Shown in pieces: positions 21,749-30,082 of a stretch of DNA of 64,000 nt; position 1 is the stretch's first letter; the number at the start of each line of letters is the position of its first letter. The DNA is taken from the NCBI GenBank assembly GCA_963814315.1, contig CAWFCG010000003.1, positions 1,302,001 through 1,366,000 of the forward strand, read 5' to 3'. The position numbers were made by a program, and so were the translations under genes. The notes below the pieces were generated by a model. That model ran no database searches, had not been told where the DNA came from, and was given only the letters and a program-made list of their open reading frames with translations. The DNA is from JAFMJV01 sp963814315. GTDB lineage: Bacteria > Chloroflexota > Limnocylindria > Limnocylindrales > CSP1-4.

Positions 21749-21777
21749 GGCGATCTCCCTCTCGCGGTGGAAATTCG

Positions 21778-22560
21778 TTAGCGTCCCTTGAAGTCCGGCG
21801 CTCGTCTCTCCGTGAAGGCGCGGATGCCCTCCTGAGCATCCTCAGTGGTGAAGCAATAGGCGAAGAGGTCGTTTTCCCAGCGTAGTCCAGTCTCGACCCC
21901 GGTGTTCTCAGACATCCGCACCAGATGTTTGGTGACCTGCAGCGCGATGGGTGCATTGGCAGCGATGCGACCAGCTAGCGCGTCCGCGGCCGACTCGAGC
22001 TCGTCGTCAGGGACGACCTGCTGCACCAGGCCGTCGGCCCGCGCTTCAGCAGCACTCACCGGGTCGCCCGTCAGGGCCATCTCCATGGCCTTGCCATAAC
22101 CCACCAGTCGGGGCAGCAGCTGGGTGTTGCCGGCACCACCGTTCCAGCCGAGCTTGATCTCGCCGGCCGCGAACTTCGCCGTCTCCGAAGCGACGCGGAT
22201 GTCGCACGATAGGGCCAGCTCCAGGCCGCCACCGATGCAGTAACCACGTACGGCCGCGATGAGCGGCTTGCGGATGGACCAGACCGCGCTGCAGTAGTCC
22301 TTGCGGTTGCGTAGCTGGAAGTTGGTGCCGTAGTCGGCGAGGACCTTCACGTCACTGCCGGCCGAGAAGGCACGAGTGCCGGTCCCCGCCAGGATGGCGA
22401 CGCGCACCTGATCATCCCGGTTGATCTCCTCGGCGATCTCGAAGAGCTGACGACCCATGGCAGCGGTGACGGTGTTGAGCTTGTCAGGCCGTCGCAAGGT
22501 GATCCGCGCGATGGTGCCGTCGACCTCATAGACCAGGTCCTCGGAGCTGAGCTGCGTCAT
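21778..22560 (-). CDS. Enoyl-CoA hydratase/isomerase family protein
   Basis: A 260-residue crotonase-fold protein. The oxyanion-hole glycines (AFSAGSDVKVL and GYCIGGGLELA) and both catalytic glutamates of the hydratase type (in GGGLELA and AAGEIKLG) are present, so hydration or dehydration of an acyl-CoA is likely. The ATG at 22560 is preceded by GGAGG at 5 nt; a GTG four codons upstream is an alternative. Its place between a CoA-transferase and a metallo-hydrolase suggests a CoA-thioester branch in this sugar operon. Confidence 0.9.
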   Translation of the reverse strand: MTQLSSEDLVYEVDGTIARITLRRPDKLNTVTAAMGRQLFEIAEEINRDDQVRVAILAGTGTRAFSAGSDVKVLADYGTNFQLRNRKDYCSAVWSIRKPLIAAVRGYCIGGGLELALSCDIRVASETAKFAAGEIKLGWNGGAGNTQLLPRLVGYGKAMEMALTGDPVSAAEARADGLVQQVVPDDELESAADALAGRIAANAPIALQVTKHLVRMSENTGVETGLRWENDLFAYCFTTEDAQEGIRAFTERRAPDFKGR

Positions 22561-22587
22561 GTTCGCCTCCACATCTTCACCCTCGCA

Positions 22588-23802
22588 TCAGATGGCCCCG
22601 GCGTCCCGCATCGCGGCGATGCGCTCAGCGGAGTAGCCAAGGTCATTCGCCAGCACCGCCTCGGTGTGCTCGCCGAGGATCGGCGGCGCAGTCCGCACGG
22701 TGGGTGGTGTCTCTGACATCCGTAGCGGCGGCGACGGCATGCGCAGCTCGCCATGCGTGGGGTGCTGGACGGATGTCAGCATGCCCGTTGCCTGGACATG
22801 TGGATCGGCCTCCAGCGCCGCGTAGTCATACACGGGGCCACACCACAGCTTGTGGTCATCGAAGATGGCCTGCCACTCGGCGGTGGTGCGAGTGGGGATG
22901 ATGGCGCCGACGATCTCGTACACCTCATCTCGGTGCCTGACGCCGTCATCCCAGTCGGTCATGGCCCGCAAGCGGTCGTCGTCGAGGGCTTCACCCAGCA
23001 CGTCGAGCGAGACCTGGGCGATGGTCATCCAGCCATCCGCGGTGCGATAGACGCCGTAGGGTGCGGTCACCCATGCATGTGCGGAGGGTGCGTGCGTGCG
23101 CTCGGGCATAAGCCCCAGGTTCAGGTAGGTAGTCAGCTCCTGTGCCTGGCAGTCCATGACCACCCCGAGCATGCTGACCTCGACCTTCTGGCCGCGACCC
23201 AGGCGCTCCCTGGCCAACAGGGCGCTGAGGATACCCATGCCGGCCTGGTAGCCGGTCATGGTGTCGGCTGCCCACAACGGCCCCGGCGTGGGCGGATCTT
23301 CGCTGGAGCCGACCGAGAAGAGCGAACCGCTGTAGCCCTGCACCACCAGGTCCTGGCCCGGCCGGCCCGCGTACGGCCCCGTCTCGCCGTAGCCTGAGAT
23401 GGAGCAGTACACGATGCGCGGGTTGATCGAGCTGAGCTTGTCGTAGCCGGCGCCGATCCGCTCGGCGGTGCCGACACGGTAGTTCTGGATGAAGACGTCG
23501 GCGCTCGCCACCAACTCGTAGAAGGCCGCCTGACCCTGGGGATGTTTGAGGTTGAGCGTAACGCTGCGCTTGTTGCGGTTGAGACCGAGATAGGCCGTGG
23601 TTTCGCCATTGATGTAGGCGTTGGCGAAACCGTGCGCGCGCGTCCAGTCACCCGTCCCAGGCGGCTCGATCTTCAGCACGTCCGCGCCCAGGTCGGCCAA
23701 GCGCATCGTGCAGATAGGCCCTGATAGCATTTGGGTGGCATCGAGCACGCGGATGCCGGCGAGCGCGCCTGCCGCTTCCGGCACGCGTGTCGAATCGTTC
23801 AC
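22588..23802 (-). CDS. Family III CoA-transferase (CaiB/Frc family)
   Basis: A 404-residue CoA-transferase expected to move CoA between two carboxylic acids. Family signatures are DATQMLSGPICTMRLADLGADV and the catalytic aspartate Asp180 in LWAADTMTGYQAG, matching Asp169 of Frc and CaiB. The GTG start overlaps the stop of the glycoside hydrolase gene (GTGA). The substrate acid is unknown; activating a sugar-derived carboxylic acid for the hydratase next door is an inference. Confidence 0.9.
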   Translation of the reverse strand: MNDSTRVPEAAGALAGIRVLDATQMLSGPICTMRLADLGADVLKIEPPGTGDWTRAHGFANAYINGETTAYLGLNRNKRSVTLNLKHPQGQAAFYELVASADVFIQNYRVGTAERIGAGYDKLSSINPRIVYCSISGYGETGPYAGRPGQDLVVQGYSGSLFSVGSSEDPPTPGPLWAADTMTGYQAGMGILSALLARERLGRGQKVEVSMLGVVMDCQAQELTTYLNLGLMPERTHAPSAHAWVTAPYGVYRTADGWMTIAQVSLDVLGEALDDDRLRAMTDWDDGVRHRDEVYEIVGAIIPTRTTAEWQAIFDDHKLWCGPVYDYAALEADPHVQATGMLTSVQHPTHGELRMPSPPLRMSETPPTVRTAPPILGEHTEAVLANDLGYSAERIAAMRDAGAI

Positions 23803-24848
23803 GTCAGGCCAGCCCTCACTCGCTCTGCTGCCGCCCGAAGAGCGGCACCCTGACCCCACCAGTTGATCTCAGTCGGTAACGTGCGGTAGTACATCGGATC
23901 CTCGACATGATTGATGGCGGCATGGGTCCAGGCGGAGACCCCGAAGAAGCGACCCTCGTCGTCGAAGTACGGCAAGGCCGCCAGCCAGGCACGTTCAGCA
24001 ACCTCGCCGTAGCGCTCGGGCAACAGGCTCAGCCGGCGTGCCTTGGTGAACGCAGCTCCGAACATGGCCGTGCACGAAGACTCGAGGTACGCCTCCCGAT
24101 CGTGCAGCTGGGTGCGCCACAAGCCGTTGGGCTGTTGGACGTCGGCGATGGCTTGGGCCAGTGCCTCGAACTCCGCCACCAACGCCGCCCGATCGGACAT
24201 CTGTGCAGGCATGAGCTCGATGGTGTCCACCATGCCCAGGAGGGCCCAGGCGTTGCCCCGACCCCACCCGTAGCCGCGGATGAGCCGGTTGGCCAATTCG
24301 TACGAGTGCGCCAGGAACGGACCCTGATCACTCGACAAGGCGGCAGTGTGGCTGCTCCAGACCGAGACCGCGTGGGCACGATGGGCCTCTTCGCCCGTCA
24401 TATCGGCCAGCCGCAGCAGGAACGGTGGCTCGTGATAGATGGAGTCGACCCAGCAGCTGTGGCGGATCGTACCCACGTCCGGCCGATAGAGCGGCAGCCC
24501 AACCTCTGTATGTGGCACATCTCGGAGCCAGGCTGCCAGGCGCTCGGCGGCCTCGAGGAACGAGTCCTGGGTGTCTGGATCGGACAGTCGTAGCAGCGCC
24601 GCGCCGGGCGTGAGGTGATCCATCCAGCCCAGGGGTCGCTTGGCCCAGCGCCGATAGAAGCGTGCCACGAAGTCGCGATAGCGAGGCGATCCCAACAGCT
24701 CGGATGCGTCCAGCAAGCCATCGATAGCGATGGCGTCGCCCCACTGCCAGACGCTGAAGTCGAATTCCAACGTGCGGTCCGCGACGCGTTCGAGCAATTC
24801 ACCTGCCTTGGGCCGGTCTGGGAGCGGCGAGCCCGTAACGGCATTCAT
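23799..24848 (-). CDS. GH88/GH105-like unsaturated uronyl hydrolase
   Basis: A 349-residue (alpha/alpha)6-barrel protein of the YteR/UGL type, which hydrates and splits the 4,5-unsaturated uronic acid left by polysaccharide lyases. Key features are CWVDSIYHEPPFLLRL with the family aspartate, and YGWGRGNAWALLG, close to the GH105 RGNGW motif. There is no signal peptide, so it should act in the cytoplasm on imported oligosaccharides. Its ATG overlaps the regulator stop (ATGA). A divergent paralogue lies at 25708. Confidence 0.83.
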   Translation of the reverse strand: MNAVTGSPLPDRPKAGELLERVADRTLEFDFSVWQWGDAIAIDGLLDASELLGSPRYRDFVARFYRRWAKRPLGWMDHLTPGAALLRLSDPDTQDSFLEAAERLAAWLRDVPHTEVGLPLYRPDVGTIRHSCWVDSIYHEPPFLLRLADMTGEEAHRAHAVSVWSSHTAALSSDQGPFLAHSYELANRLIRGYGWGRGNAWALLGMVDTIELMPAQMSDRAALVAEFEALAQAIADVQQPNGLWRTQLHDREAYLESSCTAMFGAAFTKARRLSLLPERYGEVAERAWLAALPYFDDEGRFFGVSAWTHAAINHVEDPMYYRTLPTEINWWGQGAALRAAAERVRAGLT

Positions 24849-25660
24849 AGGGATCTCCGTTCACCGGACGTGACCTGCTGGCCGGAGGCGACCTGCTGGC
24901 CTGAGGCGACCCGCTGGCCTGAGGTGACCTGCTGGCCGCTTCCGATGATCGACTCGATGTCCACCATGGCCTGTCGCAACAGGCTGGCCATCGCAGCGTC
25001 GCTTTCGGTGGCGTCGTGCGCCGCGATCGCGTCGATGACTCGGAGATGCGCCGGCATCGCCCGCACGCTCGCCTCTCGCGCCCGTGTCGTGATATCGCGG
25101 CTCGCCATCAGTCCCTCTGAGATGGAGCGCTTGATCTGGATCAGGAGCGGGTTGGCGGCCGCCCGAAAGACCTCGTCGTGCAAGCGGAGGTCGGCCTGAC
25201 GGTAGGCCTGGGGGTCATCCATACCCCCTGCCATCTGGGCATAGAAGAGGCGAAGGCGATCGACGTGGTCGGGCGTGGCCCGCTCGGCGGCGAGTCTGGC
25301 GGCGGTCGTCTCGATGGCCATACGGACCTCTGAGAGGTCCCGGAAAAAACTGACGTCCGGGCCTGCGGACCGCTGCCAGGCGATGACCTCGGGATCGATC
25401 AGGTCCCAGTCCAGCCGGTCGCGCACACGTGTGCCAGCGCGCTGGCGTGATTCGACCAGGCCCTTCTCGGCGAGCACCCGGGTGGCTTCCCGCACGACCG
25501 TTCGGCTTACGCCGAGCTCATCAGCGAGTGAGTCGGCTTTGGGCAGCACTGCTCCACTCGAGTAGTGCCCGCCCACGATCCGCGAGCCAAGCTCAGAGAC
25601 CACTTGGGAGTGGATGCCTCGCCGGCGAAACGTCTCCGAACGCCTTGCGTTATAAATCAT
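24845..25660 (-). CDS. FadR-family GntR regulator with repeated tail
   Basis: A 271-residue regulator with a winged helix at about 15-80 (AVLPKADSLADELGVSRTVVREATRVLAEKGLVESR) and an FCD ligand domain after it (YRQADLRLHDEVFRAAANPLL holds the metal-binding Asp/His pattern). FCD regulators often sense sugar acids (UxuR, ExuR, DgoR). The last 25 residues are four six-residue SGQxVx units encoded by an 18-bp tandem repeat. The ATG is followed by an AT-rich leader with no clear SD, so the mRNA may be leaderless. It heads the minus operon and faces the plus operon at 25708, and probably controls both. Confidence 0.9.
   Translation of the reverse strand: MIYNARRSETFRRRGIHSQVVSELGSRIVGGHYSSGAVLPKADSLADELGVSRTVVREATRVLAEKGLVESRQRAGTRVRDRLDWDLIDPEVIAWQRSAGPDVSFFRDLSEVRMAIETTAARLAAERATPDHVDRLRLFYAQMAGGMDDPQAYRQADLRLHDEVFRAAANPLLIQIKRSISEGLMASRDITTRAREASVRAMPAHLRVIDAIAAHDATESDAAMASLLRQAMVDIESIIGSGQQVTSGQRVASGQQVASGQQVTSGERRSL
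24864..24935. repeat. 18-bp tandem repeat, four units, inside the FadR-type gene
   Basis: Four adjacent 18-bp units at 24864, 24882, 24900 and 24918 (first unit CCGGACGTGACCTGCTGG) differ at only a few positions. Eighteen is a multiple of three, so copy-number change alters the tail length without breaking the frame. Confidence 0.85.
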
Positions 25661-25707
25661 TAATCAGTATTTTATGTCTTATCGGCTCACGGGTGTCAAG
25701 AGGCAAC
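25661..25707. promoter_or_regulatory. Divergent promoter region of the two uronate operons
   Basis: This 47-bp gap is strikingly AT-rich for the window. With the first bases of the regulator gene it contains ATAAATCATTAATCAGTATTTTAT, whose ends (ATAAA and TTTTAT) are near-complementary, and TAAAAT on the minus strand as a possible -10 for the regulator. A FadR-type operator overlapping both promoters is the natural reading, unproven. Confidence 0.5.
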
Positions 25708-26829
25708 ATGAAGGCAATAGACAGACCCCAACCAGATCTGGACCGATTCAGACACGCCGCCGACGTGCTGGCTGACTACGACTTCCAGGGTTGGTTCTAC
25801 GGTGACTCCATCGGCTTCGAGGGCCTGCTGGCCGCAAGCGAGCTGCTCGGCGATGGACGCTGGGCCAGTCTCGCGCGTGGGTTCATCCGGGGCTGGGCAA
25901 CCCGTGGGCGTCCCTATCGGGAGCTTGACAACACCGCCCCGGGGTTGGCGATGTGTCTCATCGCGGAGCGACAGAGCGACGAGATCGTCCTTGAGGTCGC
26001 CAAGGACCTCGCCGATTACCTGCGTTCCCGGCCCATGATCGGCGACGGCGCCTGGGTCTCGTTCGCCAGGGCCCCGCTCAGGGAACCCTACGGTGGTGCC
26101 GTCCTGCCCGCCGCCGAGCAGACCCTGATGGCGGACCCTGGAGCGGGCGTGTACGTCGACTGCCTCCACTTCGACCCGCCATTCTTCGTGCAGCTGGGTC
26201 GGCTCGTGGGCGACGATGAGCTCGTCGAGCTAGGCATCGGCCAGGCGCTGGCCTACGTCTCCATGCTGCAGGATCCCGTGGGCGGGCTGTTCCATCACTT
26301 CTGGCTGGAGCGAACCGGCCGCGCATACGCAATGGGCTGGTCGCGCGGCCAGGGTTGGGCGCTGCTGGGATTGCTCGACGTGCTGCGCGGCATGCCCGAC
26401 ACACACCCGACTCGACCCGCCCTGTCGCAGGCGACTCGCGCCCTGGCCGATGCGATGGTCCGCTGTCAGCGTCCTGGGGGCGACTGGTATGCCGTCGCGC
26501 ACATGCCGGAGTCCGGCACCGAGGCATCTACCTCGGCCTTCATGGCCGCCGGATTGCGGCGCGGGGTCGATGACGGCGTGCTCGACCCGGAAACGCACGG
26601 GCCAGCGGCCGAGGCAGCATGGCATGCGACACTCGCCATGGTCGACGATCGTGGCGAGCTGCGGGACGTCTCGGCGGCCGTTTGGTCGTCCACCGCTGAG
26701 AGTCACTACCACCACGTCCCCAAGGGGTTCACGGTACCGTGGGGCCAGGGTCCACTCCTGGTCGCCGCGGCCCACTGGTGCGGCCCGGAGCAACGCGGTC
26801 CGGCAACAAGACAAGGAGACGCGGCATGA
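25708..26829 (+). CDS. GH88/GH105-like unsaturated uronyl hydrolase, second copy
   Basis: A 373-residue protein of the same (alpha/alpha)6 family as the gene at 23799 and clearly distant from it. Parallel landmarks are YVDCLHFDPPFFVQLGRLVG with the catalytic-type aspartate and MGWSRGQGWALLGLLDVL in place of RGNGW. No signal peptide. The ATG at 25708 follows AGAGG; the frame is open far upstream but that part overlaps the divergent regulator. Its stop overlaps the aldolase start (ATGA). First gene of the plus operon. Confidence 0.83.
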   Translation: MKAIDRPQPDLDRFRHAADVLADYDFQGWFYGDSIGFEGLLAASELLGDGRWASLARGFIRGWATRGRPYRELDNTAPGLAMCLIAERQSDEIVLEVAKDLADYLRSRPMIGDGAWVSFARAPLREPYGGAVLPAAEQTLMADPGAGVYVDCLHFDPPFFVQLGRLVGDDELVELGIGQALAYVSMLQDPVGGLFHHFWLERTGRAYAMGWSRGQGWALLGLLDVLRGMPDTHPTRPALSQATRALADAMVRCQRPGGDWYAVAHMPESGTEASTSAFMAAGLRRGVDDGVLDPETHGPAAEAAWHATLAMVDDRGELRDVSAAVWSSTAESHYHHVPKGFTVPWGQGPLLVAAAHWCGPEQRGPATRQGDAA

Positions 26830-27746
26830 CGACGCCTGTTGCGGGGCCGTTCTCAGGTATCCAGCCGGTCCTGCAGATCCCATTCGAGGACGCTCCCGGC
26901 CAGCCCATCCGCTACGGGGAGCTGACCGCGCTCGTGGAGCGCCTCGTGCAGGCAGGCGTAGCCGGGCTGGTCGTGCCAGGCCTGGCATCAGAGTCATGGA
27001 CGCTGACCGAGAGCGAGCGTGACCAGGTGGTCGAGACCGCAGCCGAGACGATCGGGGGGCGAGTGCGCCTGATCGTCGGCATCGACGGCGCGACCACGAT
27101 CGCGGCCGACCGAGCTCGTCGAGCCGCCAGTCGGGGCGCTGCCGGCGTGATGGTCCTGCCACCAACTGCAACAGGCGGCGACGAGGGCATCGTGCGCCAC
27201 TTCTCCACCGTCGCGGAAGCGGGCGGGGTCCCGGTGCTGATGCAGGATTTACCGCAAGTGTCGGGCGTCACCATGACGGTAGCTCTCATCGAAGCCGCCC
27301 TGCGGGCGCATCCGCTGGTCACCTCTCTCAAGGCTGAGATCCCGGGTGCGGGACCCAAGACGTCCGCGGCGCACCAAGCGGGAGTCGAGATCGTGGCCGG
27401 GTGGGGCGGCATCGGCTACCTTGAGCAGGTGGAGCGGGGGGCCGTGGGCTGCATGCCCGGCAGTGACCTGGGCCCGGCGCTGCTGGCCATCGATGTTGCT
27501 CTGCGCGAGGGAGATGTCGAGGTGGCTCGCCGCTGCTATCGGCAGATCCTTCCATTGCTCTCATTCGAGACGGCAACACTCCAACTTCTGGTGCTCAGCG
27601 CAAAGCGCCAGCTGCGCCGCCAGGGTGTCTTCTCGACCGAGTCCATGCGAAATCCGGCACCCGCGCTCGATCAAGCTGAGCAGATCGCGGTCGATCGCCT
27701 CCTTGACGAGCTGGCGGCGGCCGGCGTGCCCGGGTTCGACGTGTGA
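26826..27746 (+). CDS. DapA/NanA-superfamily aldolase, atypical active site
   Basis: A 306-residue class I aldolase-fold protein. The Schiff-base lysine is present in TSLKAEIPG. The YN pair of DapA (as in LYNVP) is replaced by QD (VLMQDLP), a variant seen in keto-acid aldolases or dehydratases of this superfamily other than DapA. Breakdown of a 2-keto-3-deoxy sugar acid is more likely than lysine synthesis given the operon. Start overlaps the upstream stop by four bases. Confidence 0.82.
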   Translation: MTTPVAGPFSGIQPVLQIPFEDAPGQPIRYGELTALVERLVQAGVAGLVVPGLASESWTLTESERDQVVETAAETIGGRVRLIVGIDGATTIAADRARRAASRGAAGVMVLPPTATGGDEGIVRHFSTVAEAGGVPVLMQDLPQVSGVTMTVALIEAALRAHPLVTSLKAEIPGAGPKTSAAHQAGVEIVAGWGGIGYLEQVERGAVGCMPGSDLGPALLAIDVALREGDVEVARRCYRQILPLLSFETATLQLLVLSAKRQLRRQGVFSTESMRNPAPALDQAEQIAVDRLLDELAAAGVPGFDV

Positions 27747-27771
27747 GGAGACAGGAAGGAAGGTGGGGGTC

Positions 27772-28662
27772 ATGAGCACCGCTCCCTCGCTGGCCGGCGT
27801 CTACGCGCCGATCTGCACGCCGTTCGCTGACGACGAGGACCTGGACCCCGGTGCACTGCAGGCCAACATGGCGCGCTACGCGGCATCGGGGCTGCACGGT
27901 TACCTGGCGCTGGGAAGCAACGGCGAGAACCGCAGCCTCAACGAAGACGAGCGCCTGGCGGTCCTGGACGTCGTCGTCGGGCACAAGGGCGCCGGCCAGG
28001 TGGTGATGGCGGGGGCTGCCTACGAGGCACAGCGGCACACCGAACGGTTCCTCGCGGCGGCTGCCGAGCATGGGGCCGATTGCGTTCTGGTGCTGTCGCC
28101 GGGCTACTTCCGCAAGCAGATGACCAACGAGCTGCTGTACCGGTACTACGCCACGCTCGCGGACACCGCTCCCTTGCCCATCGTCCTCTACAACGCCCCC
28201 GGCTTCAACGGCATCACGCTCACACCTGACCTCGTCGGCCGCCTCGCGGGCCACCCCAACATCATCGGCATGAAGGACAGCGCTCCGTCGGGCATCGAGA
28301 CCTTCATCGCGTTGCAGCGGCCTGACTTCGCGGTGCTGGCCGGATCGGCCAACTTCCTCTTGGCGGCCATGCTCGGCGGGTCGCCCGGCGGCACGGTTTC
28401 GTTGGCTAACTCATTCCCAGCGGTGGCCCTGCGGCTCTATCACCTCGGGACGGAGGGCGATACCGGGGAAGGAGCCGCATTCCAAGCGTACGTGACACGC
28501 GTGAACCACGGCATCTCTGGCGCTCATGGCGTATCGGGCGTCAAGGCGGCCATGGACCTCGCGGGCTACGCCGGTGGCCGTCCGCGAAGGCCCCTGCTGC
28601 CACTCGACGGATCCGCACGCTCAGCGCTCCAAGCGATGCTGGAGCAGGAAGGACTGCTCTGA
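27772..28662 (+). CDS. DapA/NanA-superfamily aldolase
   Basis: A 296-residue member with the canonical residues: YxxxNxxxGENRSL phosphate/carboxylate loop (LALGSNGENRSL), Tyr in VLYNAPGFNG and the Schiff-base lysine in IGMKDSAP. This resembles 2-keto-3-deoxygluconate-type or 4-hydroxy-2-oxoglutarate aldolases more than a biosynthetic DapA, since it lies between sugar kinases and glycosidases. It shares TGATG with the downstream kinase. Confidence 0.86.
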   Translation: MSTAPSLAGVYAPICTPFADDEDLDPGALQANMARYAASGLHGYLALGSNGENRSLNEDERLAVLDVVVGHKGAGQVVMAGAAYEAQRHTERFLAAAAEHGADCVLVLSPGYFRKQMTNELLYRYYATLADTAPLPIVLYNAPGFNGITLTPDLVGRLAGHPNIIGMKDSAPSGIETFIALQRPDFAVLAGSANFLLAAMLGGSPGGTVSLANSFPAVALRLYHLGTEGDTGEGAAFQAYVTRVNHGISGAHGVSGVKAAMDLAGYAGGRPRRPLLPLDGSARSALQAMLEQEGLL

Positions 28663-30029
28663 TGAGCGCGGACATCCTGGCGGTCGACGTGGGCACGTCC
28701 GGGCTGAAGCTCGGCGTCTATGGCCCCGACCTTGCGGAGCTGGCCACCGTGACCCGCAGCTACGACATCGACCTGCATGATCACGGCCAGGCTGACGTCG
28801 CACCCGACACCTGGTGGAACGCCCTCGACGATGCCTGCCGGGAGCTCGGGCCTCGCCTCGCGGAGGTCGCTGTCATCGTGCCCTCGGTGACCACGCCGGG
28901 ACTGACTCCAATGGCGGCTGACGGCACCGCGCTCGGACCAGCCATCCTCTTCCTCGATGGGCGCGCCCACGAGCAGGCGGCCGCCATCCGCGAGTCGGTC
29001 GGCGAAGAGCAGTTCCTGGCCGAGGCCTGCAACCTGCCGGTGTCGGGTGGTTCGTCCCTCGCGAGCATCCTGTGGATCCGCGACCACCAGCCCGACGTTT
29101 GGGCCGAGGCCGCCAAGTTCGGCCACACCAACACGTACCTGACCAAGCGGCTCACCGGGGCGTGGGCCATCGATCCATCGACGACCTCGATCACCGGCCT
29201 CTACGCCACGGCCCGCCACGACCTGACGTGGAACGACGACATCCTCGAAGCCGCCGGCATCGATCAGGAGCGACTGCCGCCCCTGATGCAGTCATACGAC
29301 CCGGTCGGAACGATCCTGCCCACCGTGGCCGACAGCCTGGGCCTGCCCCGCGCAGCCATCGTCCTGTGCGGTGGCAACGACGCGGCCTTGGCGGCCTACT
29401 CGGGCGGACTCTTCGAGCCGGGCGACGCCAACATCATCAGCGGCACCTGCGACATCGCCAACGTCTGCACCGACCGTCCGCTCGCGTCGCGGGACTTCAA
29501 CGTCCGCGCCCACGTCATCCCCGGCAGATGGCTGACGTTCTTCGTGCTCAACGCAGGCGGCGTGGCGCTCGATTGGTTCGCCCAGACCCTATGCCCGGAG
29601 ATGACCGCCGACGCCTTCTATGGTGACTACCTGCCCCGAGTGCTCGTCGCCTTCCTGGAAGCTCCTGACAGCGCCGAGCGAGAAGCGCGGCTGCCACGAT
29701 ACGAGCCCTACCTGGCCGGTGACCGCTACACCCTCGAGACACGCACGGCCACGTTCGGCGGTGTCTCGCTGCAGACCACTCGTGAGGACCTGCTGCTGGC
29801 CATCGTCCGGGGCAACCTGCGCTACCTCGGTCAGCACCTGGAGCAAGTCCAGTCGCTGGTGCCAGTCAATCGAGAGGTGGGCATCTCCGGTGGCGCGGCC
29901 CGCATCACGGGCATGCTCGCGGCACGATGTCGCTGGACCGGCGACTTCGACTACACGTTCGCGGACCAGTCATCGATGCTGGGAGCCGCCATGCTCGGCC
30001 GCCGCTATCGGTCGGGCGGCTCGCTATGA
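28662..30029 (+). CDS. FGGY-family carbohydrate kinase
   Basis: A 455-residue kinase of the xylulokinase/gluconokinase group. The N-terminal phosphate motif is VDVGTSGLKLGVY, the second domain has LCGGNDAALAAYSGG and ISGTCDIANV, and the C-terminal adenosine motif is VGISGGAARITGML. It would phosphorylate a ketose or sugar acid so that the class II aldolase just downstream can split it. The specific sugar cannot be read. Confidence 0.9.
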   Translation: MSADILAVDVGTSGLKLGVYGPDLAELATVTRSYDIDLHDHGQADVAPDTWWNALDDACRELGPRLAEVAVIVPSVTTPGLTPMAADGTALGPAILFLDGRAHEQAAAIRESVGEEQFLAEACNLPVSGGSSLASILWIRDHQPDVWAEAAKFGHTNTYLTKRLTGAWAIDPSTTSITGLYATARHDLTWNDDILEAAGIDQERLPPLMQSYDPVGTILPTVADSLGLPRAAIVLCGGNDAALAAYSGGLFEPGDANIISGTCDIANVCTDRPLASRDFNVRAHVIPGRWLTFFVLNAGGVALDWFAQTLCPEMTADAFYGDYLPRVLVAFLEAPDSAEREARLPRYEPYLAGDRYTLETRTATFGGVSLQTTREDLLLAIVRGNLRYLGQHLEQVQSLVPVNREVGISGGAARITGMLAARCRWTGDFDYTFADQSSMLGAAMLGRRYRSGGSL

Positions 30030-30082
30030 GCAAGTCCGCATGAGGCGAAGATCCGTCACCACGCGCTCGCGAAGGAGGTGCC

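Noticed and set aside
22588..23802. Apparent loss of the catalytic Asp in the CoA-transferase at VEVSMLGVV
   Set aside because: Checking against the position of Asp169 in CaiB shows that the catalytic residue is Asp180 in AADTMTG, which is present.
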